A DNA stretch of 64,000 nucleotides from contig NZ_JANDJO010000005.1 of the NCBI RefSeq assembly GCF_024331145.1, positions 110,709 through 174,708 on the forward strand, read 5' to 3'. This DNA comes from Shimia sp. CNT1-13L.2. Its GTDB lineage: Bacteria > Pseudomonadota > Alphaproteobacteria > Rhodobacterales > Rhodobacteraceae. Below are positions 36,088 through 45,007 of the stretch, piece by piece. Position 1 is the stretch's first letter. Every line of letters begins with the position of its first letter. A program made the translations under genes and the position numbers. The notes beneath the pieces were generated by a model. That model did not search any database. It saw nothing but the letters and a program-made list of their open reading frames with translations, and was not told where the DNA came from.

Positions 36088-36953
36088 GCTGCGTCCTCCT
36101 CAAAGGCTGTACCTTTTGCGCCCACGAACCCGGCCTTGCGGCGCGAACAGCAGTAATCCGTGTCAGAGCAGACAAACATGCGCCCGCCCGCGTCATCCAT
36201 GATCACTTCGTCAAGATAGCTGTCCTCAGCCCCACACAGATCACAGGCCGCATCGGCCTTGGTGGCTTCGAAGGGATAGTCATCGAAATCAAGGCTGACG
36301 ACTTGCGTATAGGGCGGCACCGCATAGATGCGCTGCTCCCGCCCCGCGCCGAACAGCTGAATGGCCGCCATTTCCATCTTTGGATTGTCAAACTTCGGGA
36401 TGGGCGACGGGTCCATCACGTAACGCCCCTCCACTTTCACCGGATAGGCATAAGAAGTCGCAATCGCGCCGTGGCGGCTGATGTCCTCGTAAAGCTTCAC
36501 ATGCATCAGCCCATATTCCTCAAGGCTGTGCATCTTGCGGGTCTCCACCTCGGACGGCTCAAGAAACCGCAAGGGTTCCGGGATCGGCACCTGGTACACG
36601 AGGATCTGGTCTTCGCGCAGCGGCTCTTCCGGAATGCGGTGACGGGTCTGGATCACGCTTGCCTCGGCCGTTTCCTCGGTCGTCGCAACTCCGGCGGTCT
36701 TTTCAAAGAACTTGCGGATCGAAACGGCATTCGTCGTGTCATCGGCCCCCTGATCAATCACCTTCATCGTATCATCGGGCGTCAGTGTTGCCGCCGACAC
36801 CTGCACGCCGCCCGTTCCCCATCCATAGGGCATCGGCATCTCGCGGCTGGCAAACGGCACCTGATAGCCGGGAATGGCCAACCCCTTGAGGATGGCGCGA
36901 CGGATCATCCGCTTGGTCTGCTCATCCAGATAGGCAAAGTTATAGTCGCTCAT
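36084..36953 (-). CDS. phnJ: Alpha-D-ribose 1-methylphosphonate 5-phosphate C-P lyase
   Basis: 289 aa radical-SAM enzyme that breaks the C-P bond and yields the cyclic ribose phosphate. The unusual C-terminal cysteine set is present: CDLCGAED plus FVCSDTDYCCSRR. N-terminus DYNFAYLDEQTKRMIRRAIL and GYQVPFASREMPMPYGWGTG are typical PhnJ. Four-base overlaps with phnI and phnK. Confidence 0.95.
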   Translation of the reverse strand: MSDYNFAYLDEQTKRMIRRAILKGLAIPGYQVPFASREMPMPYGWGTGGVQVSAATLTPDDTMKVIDQGADDTTNAVSIRKFFEKTAGVATTEETAEASVIQTRHRIPEEPLREDQILVYQVPIPEPLRFLEPSEVETRKMHSLEEYGLMHVKLYEDISRHGAIATSYAYPVKVEGRYVMDPSPIPKFDNPKMEMAAIQLFGAGREQRIYAVPPYTQVVSLDFDDYPFEATKADAACDLCGAEDSYLDEVIMDDAGGRMFVCSDTDYCCSRRKAGFVGAKGTAFEEDAA

Positions 36954-38035
36954 TCCGCAGCCTCCTGTACTTCGCCCATCGCCTCGCGACGCAGCTTGCG
37001 GATCAGTTCAAGTTCAGACTGGAAATCCACGTAGTGTGGCAGCTTGATGTGCTCGAGAAAGCCCGTCGCCTGGATATTGTCCGAGTGATACAGAACGAAC
37101 TCTTCGTCCTGCGCGGGCGCGCCCATATTGTCCTCGCCCAACTCTTTCCAGCGAAGCGCCCGGTCAACCAGGGCCATCGAAATCGACTTGCGCTCGGACT
37201 GGCCGAACACAAGCCCATAGCCGCGCGTGAATTGCGGCGGCTCGGTCTTGGAGCCGGCAAACTGGTTCACCGTCTCGCATTCCGTGACCTCGATCTCGCC
37301 GATGTCGATGGCAAAGCCCAACTCGGGAATATCCATCTCGACCTCGACCTTGCCGATGCGCAATTCGCCGACAAAGGCGTGGTTGCGGGCATAGCCACGC
37401 TGGGTCGAATAGGCCATGCCCAGCACAAACCCCTCGTCCCCACGCGTCAGCGACTGAAGGCGCAAGGCGCGATCAGCCGGCAGCTCCAGCGGTTCACGGG
37501 TCAGGTCGCCCGGCACGTCATCGTTTTCGTCTTCGGTCTGGATCAGGCCTTCGCGGTTCAGGAACCCGGTGATATGCGGCGTCGGTTCCGTACGCGCCTG
37601 ACCCTGCGGCGCTTCGGGCACCTCGCCTTCCGCCGCCAATGCAAAATCCAAAAGACGGTGGGTATAGTCGAAGGTCGGCCCAAGAACCTGCCCCCCCGGC
37701 GCGTCCTTGAAAGTCGCGGAGATCCGGCGATCACAGGCCATGTCGGCGGTATCAATCGGATTGGAATAGCCAAACCGCGGCAGGGTCGTGCGATAGGCCC
37801 GGATCAGGAAAATCGCCTCGATCATGTCCCCACGCGCCTGCTTGATCGCAAGGGCCGCAAGATCGGGATCATACAACGACCCTTCCGCCATCACGCGGTT
37901 CACGGCCAACGCCAGCTGCTCGCGGATCTGGGCAATCGAAAGCTCCGCCACATCCAGACTGCCACGGCGTTCCTCGGCCAGCCAGGCATGCGCATTGTCA
38001 ATGGCGCGCTCGCCACCTTTCACGGCAACATACAT
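36950..38035 (-). CDS. phnI: C-P lyase complex subunit PhnI
   Basis: 361 aa. Core subunit with nucleosidase activity that, with PhnGHL, exchanges adenine of ATP for phosphonate. Recognised from MYVAVKGGERAIDNAHAWLA and from RISATFKDAPGGQVLGPTFD. Start shares a base with the phnH stop (TGATG). Confidence 0.95.
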   Translation of the reverse strand: MYVAVKGGERAIDNAHAWLAEERRGSLDVAELSIAQIREQLALAVNRVMAEGSLYDPDLAALAIKQARGDMIEAIFLIRAYRTTLPRFGYSNPIDTADMACDRRISATFKDAPGGQVLGPTFDYTHRLLDFALAAEGEVPEAPQGQARTEPTPHITGFLNREGLIQTEDENDDVPGDLTREPLELPADRALRLQSLTRGDEGFVLGMAYSTQRGYARNHAFVGELRIGKVEVEMDIPELGFAIDIGEIEVTECETVNQFAGSKTEPPQFTRGYGLVFGQSERKSISMALVDRALRWKELGEDNMGAPAQDEEFVLYHSDNIQATGFLEHIKLPHYVDFQSELELIRKLRREAMGEVQEAAE

Positions 38036-38601
38036 CAGGCAACCACCTTTGTTGTGCGGGGCAGCGCGGCAACGCGGCTGCCTTCGGTAAAGTAGAAATC
38101 AAGCCCCAGCGGAAACAGCATCGCATTCTTCTGGAACACGGCCACGTCGGGCAAAGACAGCGTGGCTGTCTCCTTGATGCCCGGCCCGCTCAGCGTCGCG
38201 CCTTTGGCCTCCAAAGTCTCCATCTCGACAATCAGGGTGGCCGAGCGGTCCGGATATTCCGGCGTGCCGATTGCAAACCGGTCCAGCACACCCAGATCGT
38301 CCCAGCGCCCAACCGCGAACATCGCCCGTTCCGGCGCCACAACCGGCGCGCCGACGTGGAAGGAAATCCAGTCACGTACTGCCGCGCAATCCACGGCACC
38401 ACACAGGGCAACGGGCGTTTCGGGATCACACAACGTGAGGATCAGAACCCCCGCCGCCACGGACAGCGGCGCGGGCGGCACGGCTCCCGCCAAATCCTCG
38501 ATCGTGCCCGGCCGTGCCATCACGTTCATCAGCACGCGAAAAGCATGGGCCGAATCCACCGGCGCATTGGCAAAGCCGCCTTTCAGTACATCGGCGTTCA
38601 T
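38035..38601 (-). CDS. phnH: C-P lyase complex subunit PhnH
   Basis: 188 aa; core structural subunit of the PhnGHIJ complex. Recognised from FRVLMNVMARPGTIEDLAG and HVGAPVVAPERAMFAVGRWD. Stop and start codons overlap with both phnG and phnI, so translation is coupled along the operon. Confidence 0.92.
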   Translation of the reverse strand: MNADVLKGGFANAPVDSAHAFRVLMNVMARPGTIEDLAGAVPPAPLSVAAGVLILTLCDPETPVALCGAVDCAAVRDWISFHVGAPVVAPERAMFAVGRWDDLGVLDRFAIGTPEYPDRSATLIVEMETLEAKGATLSGPGIKETATLSLPDVAVFQKNAMLFPLGLDFYFTEGSRVAALPRTTKVVA

Positions 38602-39044
38602 CAGTCTTCCCCCCGTACCATCGTGAAGAAATCAACCTTGGTGGCCGCGGCCTTGGCTGCGCGCGTTTCCCTGGCGTCCAGCATGGCTTTCTCCAGAGGC
38701 TCCAGCACCGTCGCCTTCACGACGTCCGCCTTGTCCCCCTGCATCAACGCATCCACCAACGCGGCAAGCTTCGCCTTGTCCTTGTCACGGCCCTGCACAT
38801 AGCCATGCCCAACCTCGCCACTGGCAAGCTGCAGCGAACACCGGGTCACGGTCATTTCTCCGAGATTGAAGGGCGCCCCGGTCCCACCGGTACGCCCGCG
38901 CACCATGGTCGCGCCGATTTCCGGCGCACGAAGCCAATTGAATTCCGGCGCAAAGGATTGCGCATCCCACAACACCCTGAGCCGTTCAGCAGGCGCTTTG
39001 GCCAAGAGGCTCATCCATGCGCGACGATTTGTTTCTGCGGCCAT
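38601..39044 (-). CDS. phnG: C-P lyase complex subunit PhnG
   Basis: 147 aa; first gene of the C-P lyase operon. Recognised from ANRRAWMSLLAKAPAERL-like start (TNRRAWMSLLAKAPAERLRV) and GEMTVTRCSLQLASGEVGHG. Forms the core with PhnH, PhnI and PhnJ. A dyad of TAGACAAAT half-sites lies directly upstream, probably the PhnF operator. Confidence 0.92.
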   Translation of the reverse strand: MAAETNRRAWMSLLAKAPAERLRVLWDAQSFAPEFNWLRAPEIGATMVRGRTGGTGAPFNLGEMTVTRCSLQLASGEVGHGYVQGRDKDKAKLAALVDALMQGDKADVVKATVLEPLEKAMLDARETRAAKAAATKVDFFTMVRGED

Positions 39045-39045
39045 C

Positions 39046-39091
39046 TAGACACCTTGTCGATTTGTCTATTTTCCTATACAACTAGACAAAT
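39046..39091. promoter_or_regulatory. Probable PhnF operator between phnG and phnF
   Basis: Inverted repeat ATTTGTCTA (39060-39068) / TAGACAAAT (39083-39091), 14-base spacer. A third half-site, TAGACA (39046-39051), lies just upstream of phnG. It occupies the divergent promoter of phnGHIJKLN and phnF, where the GntR-type repressor is expected to bind. The same TAGACA half-site recurs before the second phnM. Confidence 0.6.
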
Positions 39092-39146
39092 ACTAACCCT
39101 AGAGCGATGAGTCGCACAATCCCGGCATCCGTGAAACTTTGATGAC

Positions 39147-39878
39147 ATGAACCGTTTCCAGAAAAAGACACCCGTATGGGAATCCATTTCCCGCAGCCTC
39201 ACCGCCGACATCGCCGAAGGCCGCTATGGACCCGGCGATAAGCTTCCAACCGAGGCCGAGCTTTCCTCGCGCTTTGGCGTAAACCGTCACACCGTGCGCC
39301 ATGCGCTGAAGGACATGGCCGAATCCGGCCTTGTGCATTCCCGACGTGGGTCTGGCGTCTTCGTGGCGCAAACCCCCACCGACTATCCCATCGGCAAACG
39401 GGTGCGCTTTCACCGCAACCTCCAGCAGTCAGGCCGCCTGCCCTCCAAACAGACGCTCTCGGTCGAGACACGCGCCGCCGATCTGCGCGAGGCAGAGGCC
39501 CTGCAACTGAACAAGGGCGATCCGGTTCATGTCTACGAAGGCCTGTCCCTTGCGGACGGCCAGCCGATCTGCGTCTTCAAAAGCGCCTTCCCCGCCGATC
39601 GCTTCCCCGAAATGCTCGATCACATCACCTTTTCGAACTCGGTCACGGCGGCACTGAACGCCTGTGGCATCCTCGACTACACTCGCATCTCCACCCGCCT
39701 GACTGCGAAGCGGGCAACCGCAACCCAGGCGCTGCACCTGCGCATTCAAGAAGGTGATCCGATCTTGCGCACCGTCGGCATCAACGTCGATCCCGATGGA
39801 AACCCGATTGAATACGGTGTCTCGTGGTTCGCCGGAGACCGGGTAACCCTGACCCTTGCAGAGGCGGATGCGCCATAA
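39147..39878 (+). CDS. phnF: GntR-family transcriptional regulator of phosphonate use
   Basis: 243 aa. N-terminal winged HTH (WESISRSLTADIAEGRYGPG; FGVNRHTVRHALKDMAESGL) and C-terminal UTRA ligand domain (from about residue 100). HutC/FarR-type architecture of PhnF, which represses phn genes and senses a phosphonate-pathway ligand. Divergent from phnG, with a repeated TAGACA motif in the shared promoter. Likely autoregulated. Confidence 0.92.
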   Translation: MNRFQKKTPVWESISRSLTADIAEGRYGPGDKLPTEAELSSRFGVNRHTVRHALKDMAESGLVHSRRGSGVFVAQTPTDYPIGKRVRFHRNLQQSGRLPSKQTLSVETRAADLREAEALQLNKGDPVHVYEGLSLADGQPICVFKSAFPADRFPEMLDHITFSNSVTAALNACGILDYTRISTRLTAKRATATQALHLRIQEGDPILRTVGINVDPDGNPIEYGVSWFAGDRVTLTLAEADAP

Positions 39879-39911
39879 AACATTGGGCGTCCTGTCACGT
39901 AGGCGACATAC

Positions 39912-39925
39912 TAGACAGCTAGACA
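39912..39925. promoter_or_regulatory. TAGACA direct repeat upstream of the second phnM
   Basis: Two TAGACA copies (39912-39917 and 39920-39925) in direct orientation, 8 bases apart, in the short gap between phnF and the phnM-like gene. They match the half-sites of the phnG-phnF dyad, suggesting PhnF also controls this gene. Confidence 0.45.
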
Positions 39926-39942
39926 TATCGAAAACCTCGGAA

Positions 39943-41136
39943 ATGAGCAGATCGATGCCCAGACGCCCCCTCTCCCTTCGCCTCAAAGGCGCTACTGTCC
40001 TGCGCGACGGCGAAATGCAAAAGCGGTCCCTCGTGATCCAACAGGGTCGCATTTCCAAAGGCCCGCTCCCCGAAGTTGACCTCACGGGCTACCTGCTGCT
40101 GCCCGGTATCATCGACATGCACGGCGATGCGTTTGAACGCCATATCGCACCGCGCCCATCGGCGCCGTTCCCTCTGGAAACCGGCCTGCGCGCCACCGAT
40201 CGTGACGCGGCAGTCAACGGGGTCACCACCGCCTGGCTCGCCCAAAGCTGGAGCTGGGAAGGCGGCCATCGCGGCCCAGACTTTGCCGAGAAACTACTGA
40301 CCGGTCTCGACCACTATCGCAGCCACGCCCTCAGCGACCTGCGAATCCAGATCCGCTGCGAAACCCACACCGTTGACACGGCCGAGCGGCTCTTGTCGGC
40401 TGTCGAACGGCACAAGATCGACTACGTTGTCTTCAACAACCACCTCGACGAAGCCCTGCACCTCGCCCGCCTGCGCCCCGAGGAAATCACCCTCTGGGCC
40501 AAAAAGGCGGGCCGCACCCCCAAAGAACACATGGCGCTTGTCCATGCTGCGCAGGAGCAAACCTCGCGGGTTCCGCGCTACCTGTGCAAACTTGCCGAAC
40601 GCTTCGATCAGTTGGGGGTCCGCTACGGATCGCATGACGATCCCGACGGCGACACCCGCGAGCGCTTCTCGATGATCGGCGCCAAGATCTGCGAATTCCC
40701 CACAGCCCGCCCTGCGGCTGCCTTGGCCAAGGCCGTGGGCGATCACGTTGTCATGGGCGCGCCAAACATCGTGCGCGGCGGGTCCCAGTCGGGCAACATC
40801 GCGGCCTCGGACCTGGTCGAGGCCCGCCTCTGCGATGCGCTGGTGTCCGACTACTACTATCCGGCGCTGGCCCAGTCGGCATTCCGCCTCGTCGACGACG
40901 GCATCATGACCCTGCCCAAGGCGTGGAAGATGATTTCCGAAACCCCGGCCCGCATCATGGGTCTGGCGGATCGCGGTCATTTCGATTTCGGGCGTCGCGC
41001 CGACGTTGCCATCGTCAACGCCAAGACCCGCGCAATCGAAGGCACCATTTCCGGGGGGCGTATCACCCACCTGGTGGGCGAAGCCGCGCACCGGTTCTTC
41101 TATTCAAGCGCGTCGATGCAACTGGCCGCAGAATGA
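39943..41136 (+). CDS. phnM: PhnM-like amidohydrolase (second phosphonate diphosphatase paralogue)
   Basis: 397 aa if started at ATG 39943; ATG 39955 is equally possible, and the longer open frame to 39856 would overlap phnF. Amidohydrolase with PhnM-type blocks LLLPGIIDMHGDAFERHIAP, VVFNNHLDEAL, YGSHDDPDGDTRERF and APNIVRGGSQSGNIAASDLV. It differs clearly from the PhnM at 32209-33354 (HGDAFERH in place of HTDNLERH). It probably hydrolyses the same or a related triphosphate; substrate difference is unknown. Confidence 0.85.
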   Translation: MSRSMPRRPLSLRLKGATVLRDGEMQKRSLVIQQGRISKGPLPEVDLTGYLLLPGIIDMHGDAFERHIAPRPSAPFPLETGLRATDRDAAVNGVTTAWLAQSWSWEGGHRGPDFAEKLLTGLDHYRSHALSDLRIQIRCETHTVDTAERLLSAVERHKIDYVVFNNHLDEALHLARLRPEEITLWAKKAGRTPKEHMALVHAAQEQTSRVPRYLCKLAERFDQLGVRYGSHDDPDGDTRERFSMIGAKICEFPTARPAAALAKAVGDHVVMGAPNIVRGGSQSGNIAASDLVEARLCDALVSDYYYPALAQSAFRLVDDGIMTLPKAWKMISETPARIMGLADRGHFDFGRRADVAIVNAKTRAIEGTISGGRITHLVGEAAHRFFYSSASMQLAAE

Positions 41137-41143
41137 AAAAGTA

Positions 41144-41161
41144 GGGCGCCAACCGGCGCCC
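41144..41161. terminator. Bidirectional terminator between the second phnM and the hexapeptide transferase
   Basis: Perfect 7-bp stem GGGCGCC (41144-41150) / GGCGCCC (41155-41161), AACC loop. On the minus strand it is followed by TACTTTTTC, which makes it a good terminator of the phnCDE unit; on the plus strand the tail is weak. Confidence 0.75.
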
Positions 41162-41164
41162 TTG

Positions 41165-41782
41165 TCATTCGTATTTCTCAAGAAAAGCATCCGCGTCCAG
41201 ATTGCGGAAATCTTCAAGCGCATCCCTGATACTGTCGTGATCCCAATCCCACCACGCAAGCGCCATCAGGCGCTCGGCGATTGGCGCTGGCTGACGGAGG
41301 CGCAGCACCTTCGCAGGCATCCCCGCTACAATCGTATAGGGTGCAACGTCCTTGGTCACCACGGCACCCGCGGCAACAACCGCACCATGCCCCACCGTAA
41401 CCTCGGGCTTGATCTGCGCGTTGTGGCCGATCCAGGTGTCATGCCCCACGACCGCCAACCGTGATCGGCGGTGTTCAAAGAACGCCGCATCGGGTTCGGC
41501 ATCGGGCCAGTAGTCCGACGACCGGTACATGAAGTGATGAAGGCTCGCCCGCTCAAGCGGATGGTCTGTCGCCCCGATCCGCACACCGCTTGCGATATTG
41601 GCGAACTTGCCAATCTGAGCATTTGCCACGTCGCAGTTGCGGTCACAGTAGGAGTAGTCGCCAAAGACCGAATGCTGCACCCGCGTGCCACTGTTGATCC
41701 AAGTATAGGCCCCGAAATCGCTGTCGACGACAATACAGCCATCTGCAATCACGGGACCATCGGCTTTCAACGGATTATGCAT
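41165..41782 (-). CDS. Phosphonate-associated hexapeptide-repeat acetyltransferase
   Basis: 205 aa left-handed beta-helix protein of the xenobiotic/chloramphenicol acetyltransferase group that occurs in phn loci. Hexapeptide rungs are visible in [34 protein letters not shown] and [20 protein letters not shown]; catalytic His probably in [13 protein letters not shown]. Start overlaps the phnE2 stop by 4 bases. It may acetylate an aminoalkylphosphonate, as PhnO does in E. coli; this is inference. Confidence 0.85.
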   Translation of the reverse strand: MHNPLKADGPVIADGCIVVDSDFGAYTWINSGTRVQHSVFGDYSYCDRNCDVANAQIGKFANIASGVRIGATDHPLERASLHHFMYRSSDYWPDAEPDAAFFEHRRSRLAVVGHDTWIGHNAQIKPEVTVGHGAVVAAGAVVTKDVAPYTIVAGMPAKVLRLRQPAPIAERLMALAWWDWDHDSIRDALEDFRNLDADAFLEKYE

Positions 41783-43104
41783 CAGCGGCCACTTTCATCG
41801 CCAGCGATCAGACGTCGACGCAGCCAGCCCGAGAACCAGTCCATCAGCATCACCATCAGGATGATCAGCACGATATAGTAGCTCACCTCTTCCCAGTCCT
41901 TCTGGGTAATCATCGCCTGCGTCAGCATCAGACCGATACCACCGCCCGTGATCGCACCAATGATGGTCGCGCTACGGGTGTTGGATTCGAGATAATACAG
42001 GATCTGGCTCAAAAGCACCGGCGTCACCTGCGGGATCACGCCAAAGCGATACCGCTGGATCGGGTTCGCCCCTGTCGACTGGATACCTTCGATCTGCTTC
42101 TTGTCCACGTTCTCCAAAGCCTCAGAGAACATCTTGCCGAAACTGCCGGTGTCGGTGATCAGGATCGCCAAGGCACCGGTAAGCGGCCCCGGCCCGAACG
42201 CCCGCGCCAACACGATGGTCCAGATCAACGCATCCACGCCGCGGAAGAAGTCAAAGAAACGACGGGTCACCTGACGCACCGTAACCAGTGGCGAAAAGTT
42301 CTTTGCCGCCAGAAACGCCAGCGGCAGGGCGACAATCGCGGCCCCCATGGTGCCAAGGAAGGCCATCAGGATCGTTTCAAAGATCGCCCAGACCACCTCT
42401 TGGTGACGCCACATCTTGTTGGTCCAGATGTCATTGAAAATCGCACCGGCCTCACCGTCAAAGGCGCGCGCCATGACCTCGCCAACGCCCATGCCGTGAT
42501 AGGGGCTGTCGAGGGTAAAGAAGAACAGCTCCCAACCGGTGAAATAGCGGAACACCTCGGTCCGGTTCCGAGTCACGGTCAGGCGGCCCGCGTCCGTCGT
42601 GATCGCCAGACGGTTCTTCGACAGGTTGATCCACTCCGGAACCTCATCCGTCGGCAACTGCGCCTGAACGCCCTTCCGCCGATCCGGCTGTGCGGTGATC
42701 ACCCCATAGCCCGGAATGTCGAAAGACACGAGATTCTCAGCACCGAAGGTCACCAGGTACCCGCCCTCAAGGTCAATCACCGTATCGCGACCCAGGTCCA
42801 CCCATTCGGGCGAGGTGCCCGGTGCATAGGTGCCCTTGCGCTCGCCTTCGATGGCGATGACCACGTCACCCGAACGGTTGTCGCGGGTCACATGCGTCTT
42901 GTAGCTATAGCTGTCCGCCACCAGAGCGCGGGCATTGTCGACCTCGAAGCGCTTGGCCAATCCCAGAATATCAAAGGCAAAGAAGATGTAAGTCAGATAG
43001 GCCAGCACCATCAACGGCAGGCCAAAGGCCATCAAGCGTTTGCGGCGAAAAAGCGCGTTCGCGCCGCTTCTCAGCGTGGTCACATCGGTCGCGGTCATGG
43101 TCAT
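41782..43104 (-). CDS. phnE: Phosphonate ABC transporter permease PhnE2 (long form)
   Basis: 440 aa. N-terminal membrane segment [18 protein letters not shown] is followed by a ~190-residue hydrophilic region and then the PhnE permease core ([36 protein letters not shown]). The usual PhnE is 260-290 aa, so the insertion, probably periplasmic, is notable. It pairs with PhnE1, which overlaps it by 4 bases. Confidence 0.9.
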   Translation of the reverse strand: MTMTATDVTTLRSGANALFRRKRLMAFGLPLMVLAYLTYIFFAFDILGLAKRFEVDNARALVADSYSYKTHVTRDNRSGDVVIAIEGERKGTYAPGTSPEWVDLGRDTVIDLEGGYLVTFGAENLVSFDIPGYGVITAQPDRRKGVQAQLPTDEVPEWINLSKNRLAITTDAGRLTVTRNRTEVFRYFTGWELFFFTLDSPYHGMGVGEVMARAFDGEAGAIFNDIWTNKMWRHQEVVWAIFETILMAFLGTMGAAIVALPLAFLAAKNFSPLVTVRQVTRRFFDFFRGVDALIWTIVLARAFGPGPLTGALAILITDTGSFGKMFSEALENVDKKQIEGIQSTGANPIQRYRFGVIPQVTPVLLSQILYYLESNTRSATIIGAITGGGIGLMLTQAMITQKDWEEVSYYIVLIILMVMLMDWFSGWLRRRLIAGDESGR

Positions 43105-43979
43105 GCCGACACCTTCACTTTCTCTTTTTTTCCGTGGGTCAGGCGGTCGCGGTAAACACTCGACACCTGGTCCACCACGACAATCGACAGGAACAGCAGG
43201 ATAAAGATCGCGGCAGCTTCGTCATACTGCCCCTTGCCCCAGCTCATAGCGTTCTTCAGCTCATAGCCGATACCGCCAGCGCCAACGAAGCCAAGGATGG
43301 CCGAGGCTCGAATGTTGATCTCGAACCGCAACAGTGCATAGCTCAGATAGTTCGGCGCCACCTGTGGCATCACGCCCAGAACCATTCGCTGCGCCCAGCT
43401 CGCGCCAACGGATTGCAGGCCCTCAACCGGCTTCAAGGATGCGTTCTCGTTCACTTCCGAAAACAGCTTGCCCAGCGCGCCTGCCGTGTGAAAAGCGATC
43501 GCCACCATCGCAGGCACCGGGCCACCGCCCATGATAAAGATCAGCACCAGCGCGATCACGATTTCCGGCATCGCACGCATGATATCCATGATGCGGCGGA
43601 ACAGCGGAATGAGACGCGGCCAGCGGGCCATGCCTCGGGTCGACAGCAACGACAGTACAATCGCCAGCATCGCACCGATCAGCGTGGAGGCCGCCGCAAT
43701 GTTGATCGTCTCGATCAACGAGGGAAGGAAGGTCACGAAATGCGCGGGAAGCTCAGAAATCTTCTCAACGGCCTCGCCCAGAACTTCCTTCGGGAAATCA
43801 AAGAAACGATGCAGCCCTTCCCAGAAACCACCGGCGTTGCGATCATCGGCGATCATGAAACCCGAAACCATCAACGCGATGAAAATGACCAGAAGAATGC
43901 CATCCATCATGCGCTTGCGCCGCACCTGCGCCATGTAGTCGCTGCGCATCTCGGCGATACCGCCCGTGAGTTCTGCCAT
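43101..43979 (-). CDS. phnE: Phosphonate ABC transporter permease PhnE1
   Basis: 292 aa membrane permease of the PhnE family: first segment MMDGILLVIFIALMVSGFMI, core STLIGAMLAIVLSLLSTRGM, EAA-like loop ALGKLFSEVNENASLKPVEG, and GFVGAGGIGYELKNAMSWG. Forms a heterodimeric channel with PhnE2. A terminator-like hairpin separates it from phnD. Confidence 0.93.
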   Translation of the reverse strand: MAELTGGIAEMRSDYMAQVRRKRMMDGILLVIFIALMVSGFMIADDRNAGGFWEGLHRFFDFPKEVLGEAVEKISELPAHFVTFLPSLIETINIAAASTLIGAMLAIVLSLLSTRGMARWPRLIPLFRRIMDIMRAMPEIVIALVLIFIMGGGPVPAMVAIAFHTAGALGKLFSEVNENASLKPVEGLQSVGASWAQRMVLGVMPQVAPNYLSYALLRFEINIRASAILGFVGAGGIGYELKNAMSWGKGQYDEAAAIFILLFLSIVVVDQVSSVYRDRLTHGKKEKVKVSA

Positions 43980-44001
43980 TGCTGCCTCTCGTTCTGAAAA
44001 A

Positions 44002-44028
44002 CAGGCCCCGCAAATGTCGCGGGGCCTG
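44002..44028 (-). terminator. Attenuating hairpin between phnD and phnE1
   Basis: Perfect 10-bp stem CAGGCCCCGC / GCGGGGCCTG (44002-44011 with 44019-44028), 7-base loop, followed on the minus strand by TTTTTCAG. Partial termination would raise phnD expression over the permease genes. Confidence 0.75.
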
Positions 44029-44049
44029 CCAAAAAGGGTGAAGAGAACC

Positions 44050-44952
44050 TTAGTTCGACTTCAGTTTGCGTGCTTCGACGATCACTTCGTAGGCGTCGTG
44101 ACCAATCGGCTGCAGGCCTTTTGCTTCACCGGCCAGAACGCCATAGGCGCAATCCGGGTCGATCGACGGCATCGAAGCCATCAGCGCGGTGAACTTGACT
44201 TTCACGTCTTCCGGCAGAGCTTTGCGCAGAACGATCGGGCCTTCCGGGATCGGCTTCGACTGCCAGATTTTGACCATGTCGTTCATGTCGATCAGACCGG
44301 CATCAACCGCACGACGCAGCGCGCCCGAGTTGTAACCGTCTTCCCAGTTGCCAAGGCCGTCGGCCCAGGTCACGCCGCCATCAACGTCACCCGCGTTCAC
44401 GGCAACGATGGTCTGCTCGTGGCCACCGGTGAACTTGACTTCACCAAAGTAGTCACCCGAAGTCATGGTCGAACCGGTTGCTTCCGGGATTTCGATCGAC
44501 GGGATCAGGAAGCCCGAGGTCGAGTTCGGATCGCCGAAACCAAAGACTTTGCCCTTCATGTCTTCCAGCGATTTAATGCCGCTGTCCTTGCGGGCGAAAC
44601 CAACCGAATAGTAGCCATAGCCGCCATCGGTGTTCACTTTCACGAGGATCGGCTCAACCGCTTCCGGGTCCGACAGATAGGTCTTCGCGTAACCCGAGGC
44701 ACCCAGCCACGCCATGTCGATGGTACCGCCCAGCAGGCCCTGGATAACGCCGTTATAGTCGGCCGGCGCGAACAGCTTGGTCGGAACACCCAGCAGCTCT
44801 TCGGTTTTGGCGCGCAGGCACTCGTTGTTGTTCAGACGGTCTTGGGCGTTTTCACCACCCAGCAGGCCGATACGGAACTCTTTGATGTCTTCAGCCATGA
44901 CCGGTGCGGTCAGAGCGGTGGTTGCCAGGACGGCAGCGATCAGTTTTTTCAT
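44050..44952 (-). CDS. phnD: Phosphonate ABC transporter substrate-binding protein
   Basis: 300 aa from ATG 44952, preceded by GGAGAG; the open frame to 45099 lacks family features. Signal peptide MKKLIAAVLATTALTAPVMA ends before EDIKEFRIG, so the product is periplasmic. PhnD blocks: RIGLLGGENAQDRLNNNECL, GTIDMAWLGASGYAKTY and FGFGDPNSTSGFLIPSIEIP. Binds alkylphosphonates for PhnCE. Confidence 0.95.
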   Translation of the reverse strand: MKKLIAAVLATTALTAPVMAEDIKEFRIGLLGGENAQDRLNNNECLRAKTEELLGVPTKLFAPADYNGVIQGLLGGTIDMAWLGASGYAKTYLSDPEAVEPILVKVNTDGGYGYYSVGFARKDSGIKSLEDMKGKVFGFGDPNSTSGFLIPSIEIPEATGSTMTSGDYFGEVKFTGGHEQTIVAVNAGDVDGGVTWADGLGNWEDGYNSGALRRAVDAGLIDMNDMVKIWQSKPIPEGPIVLRKALPEDVKVKFTALMASMPSIDPDCAYGVLAGEAKGLQPIGHDAYEVIVEARKLKSN

Positions 44953-44975
44953 CTTCTTTCTCTCCAGTTGATAAA

Positions 44976-44998
44976 GCCCCGCCGGATCAGGACGGGGC
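44976..44998 (-). terminator. Weak hairpin between phnC and phnD
   Basis: GC-rich stem GCCCCG / CGGGGC (minus strand, across 44976-44998) followed by TTTAT. The short T-run makes it a weak attenuator or processing structure at best. Confidence 0.4.
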
Positions 44999-45007
44999 AG
45001 ATGAAAT

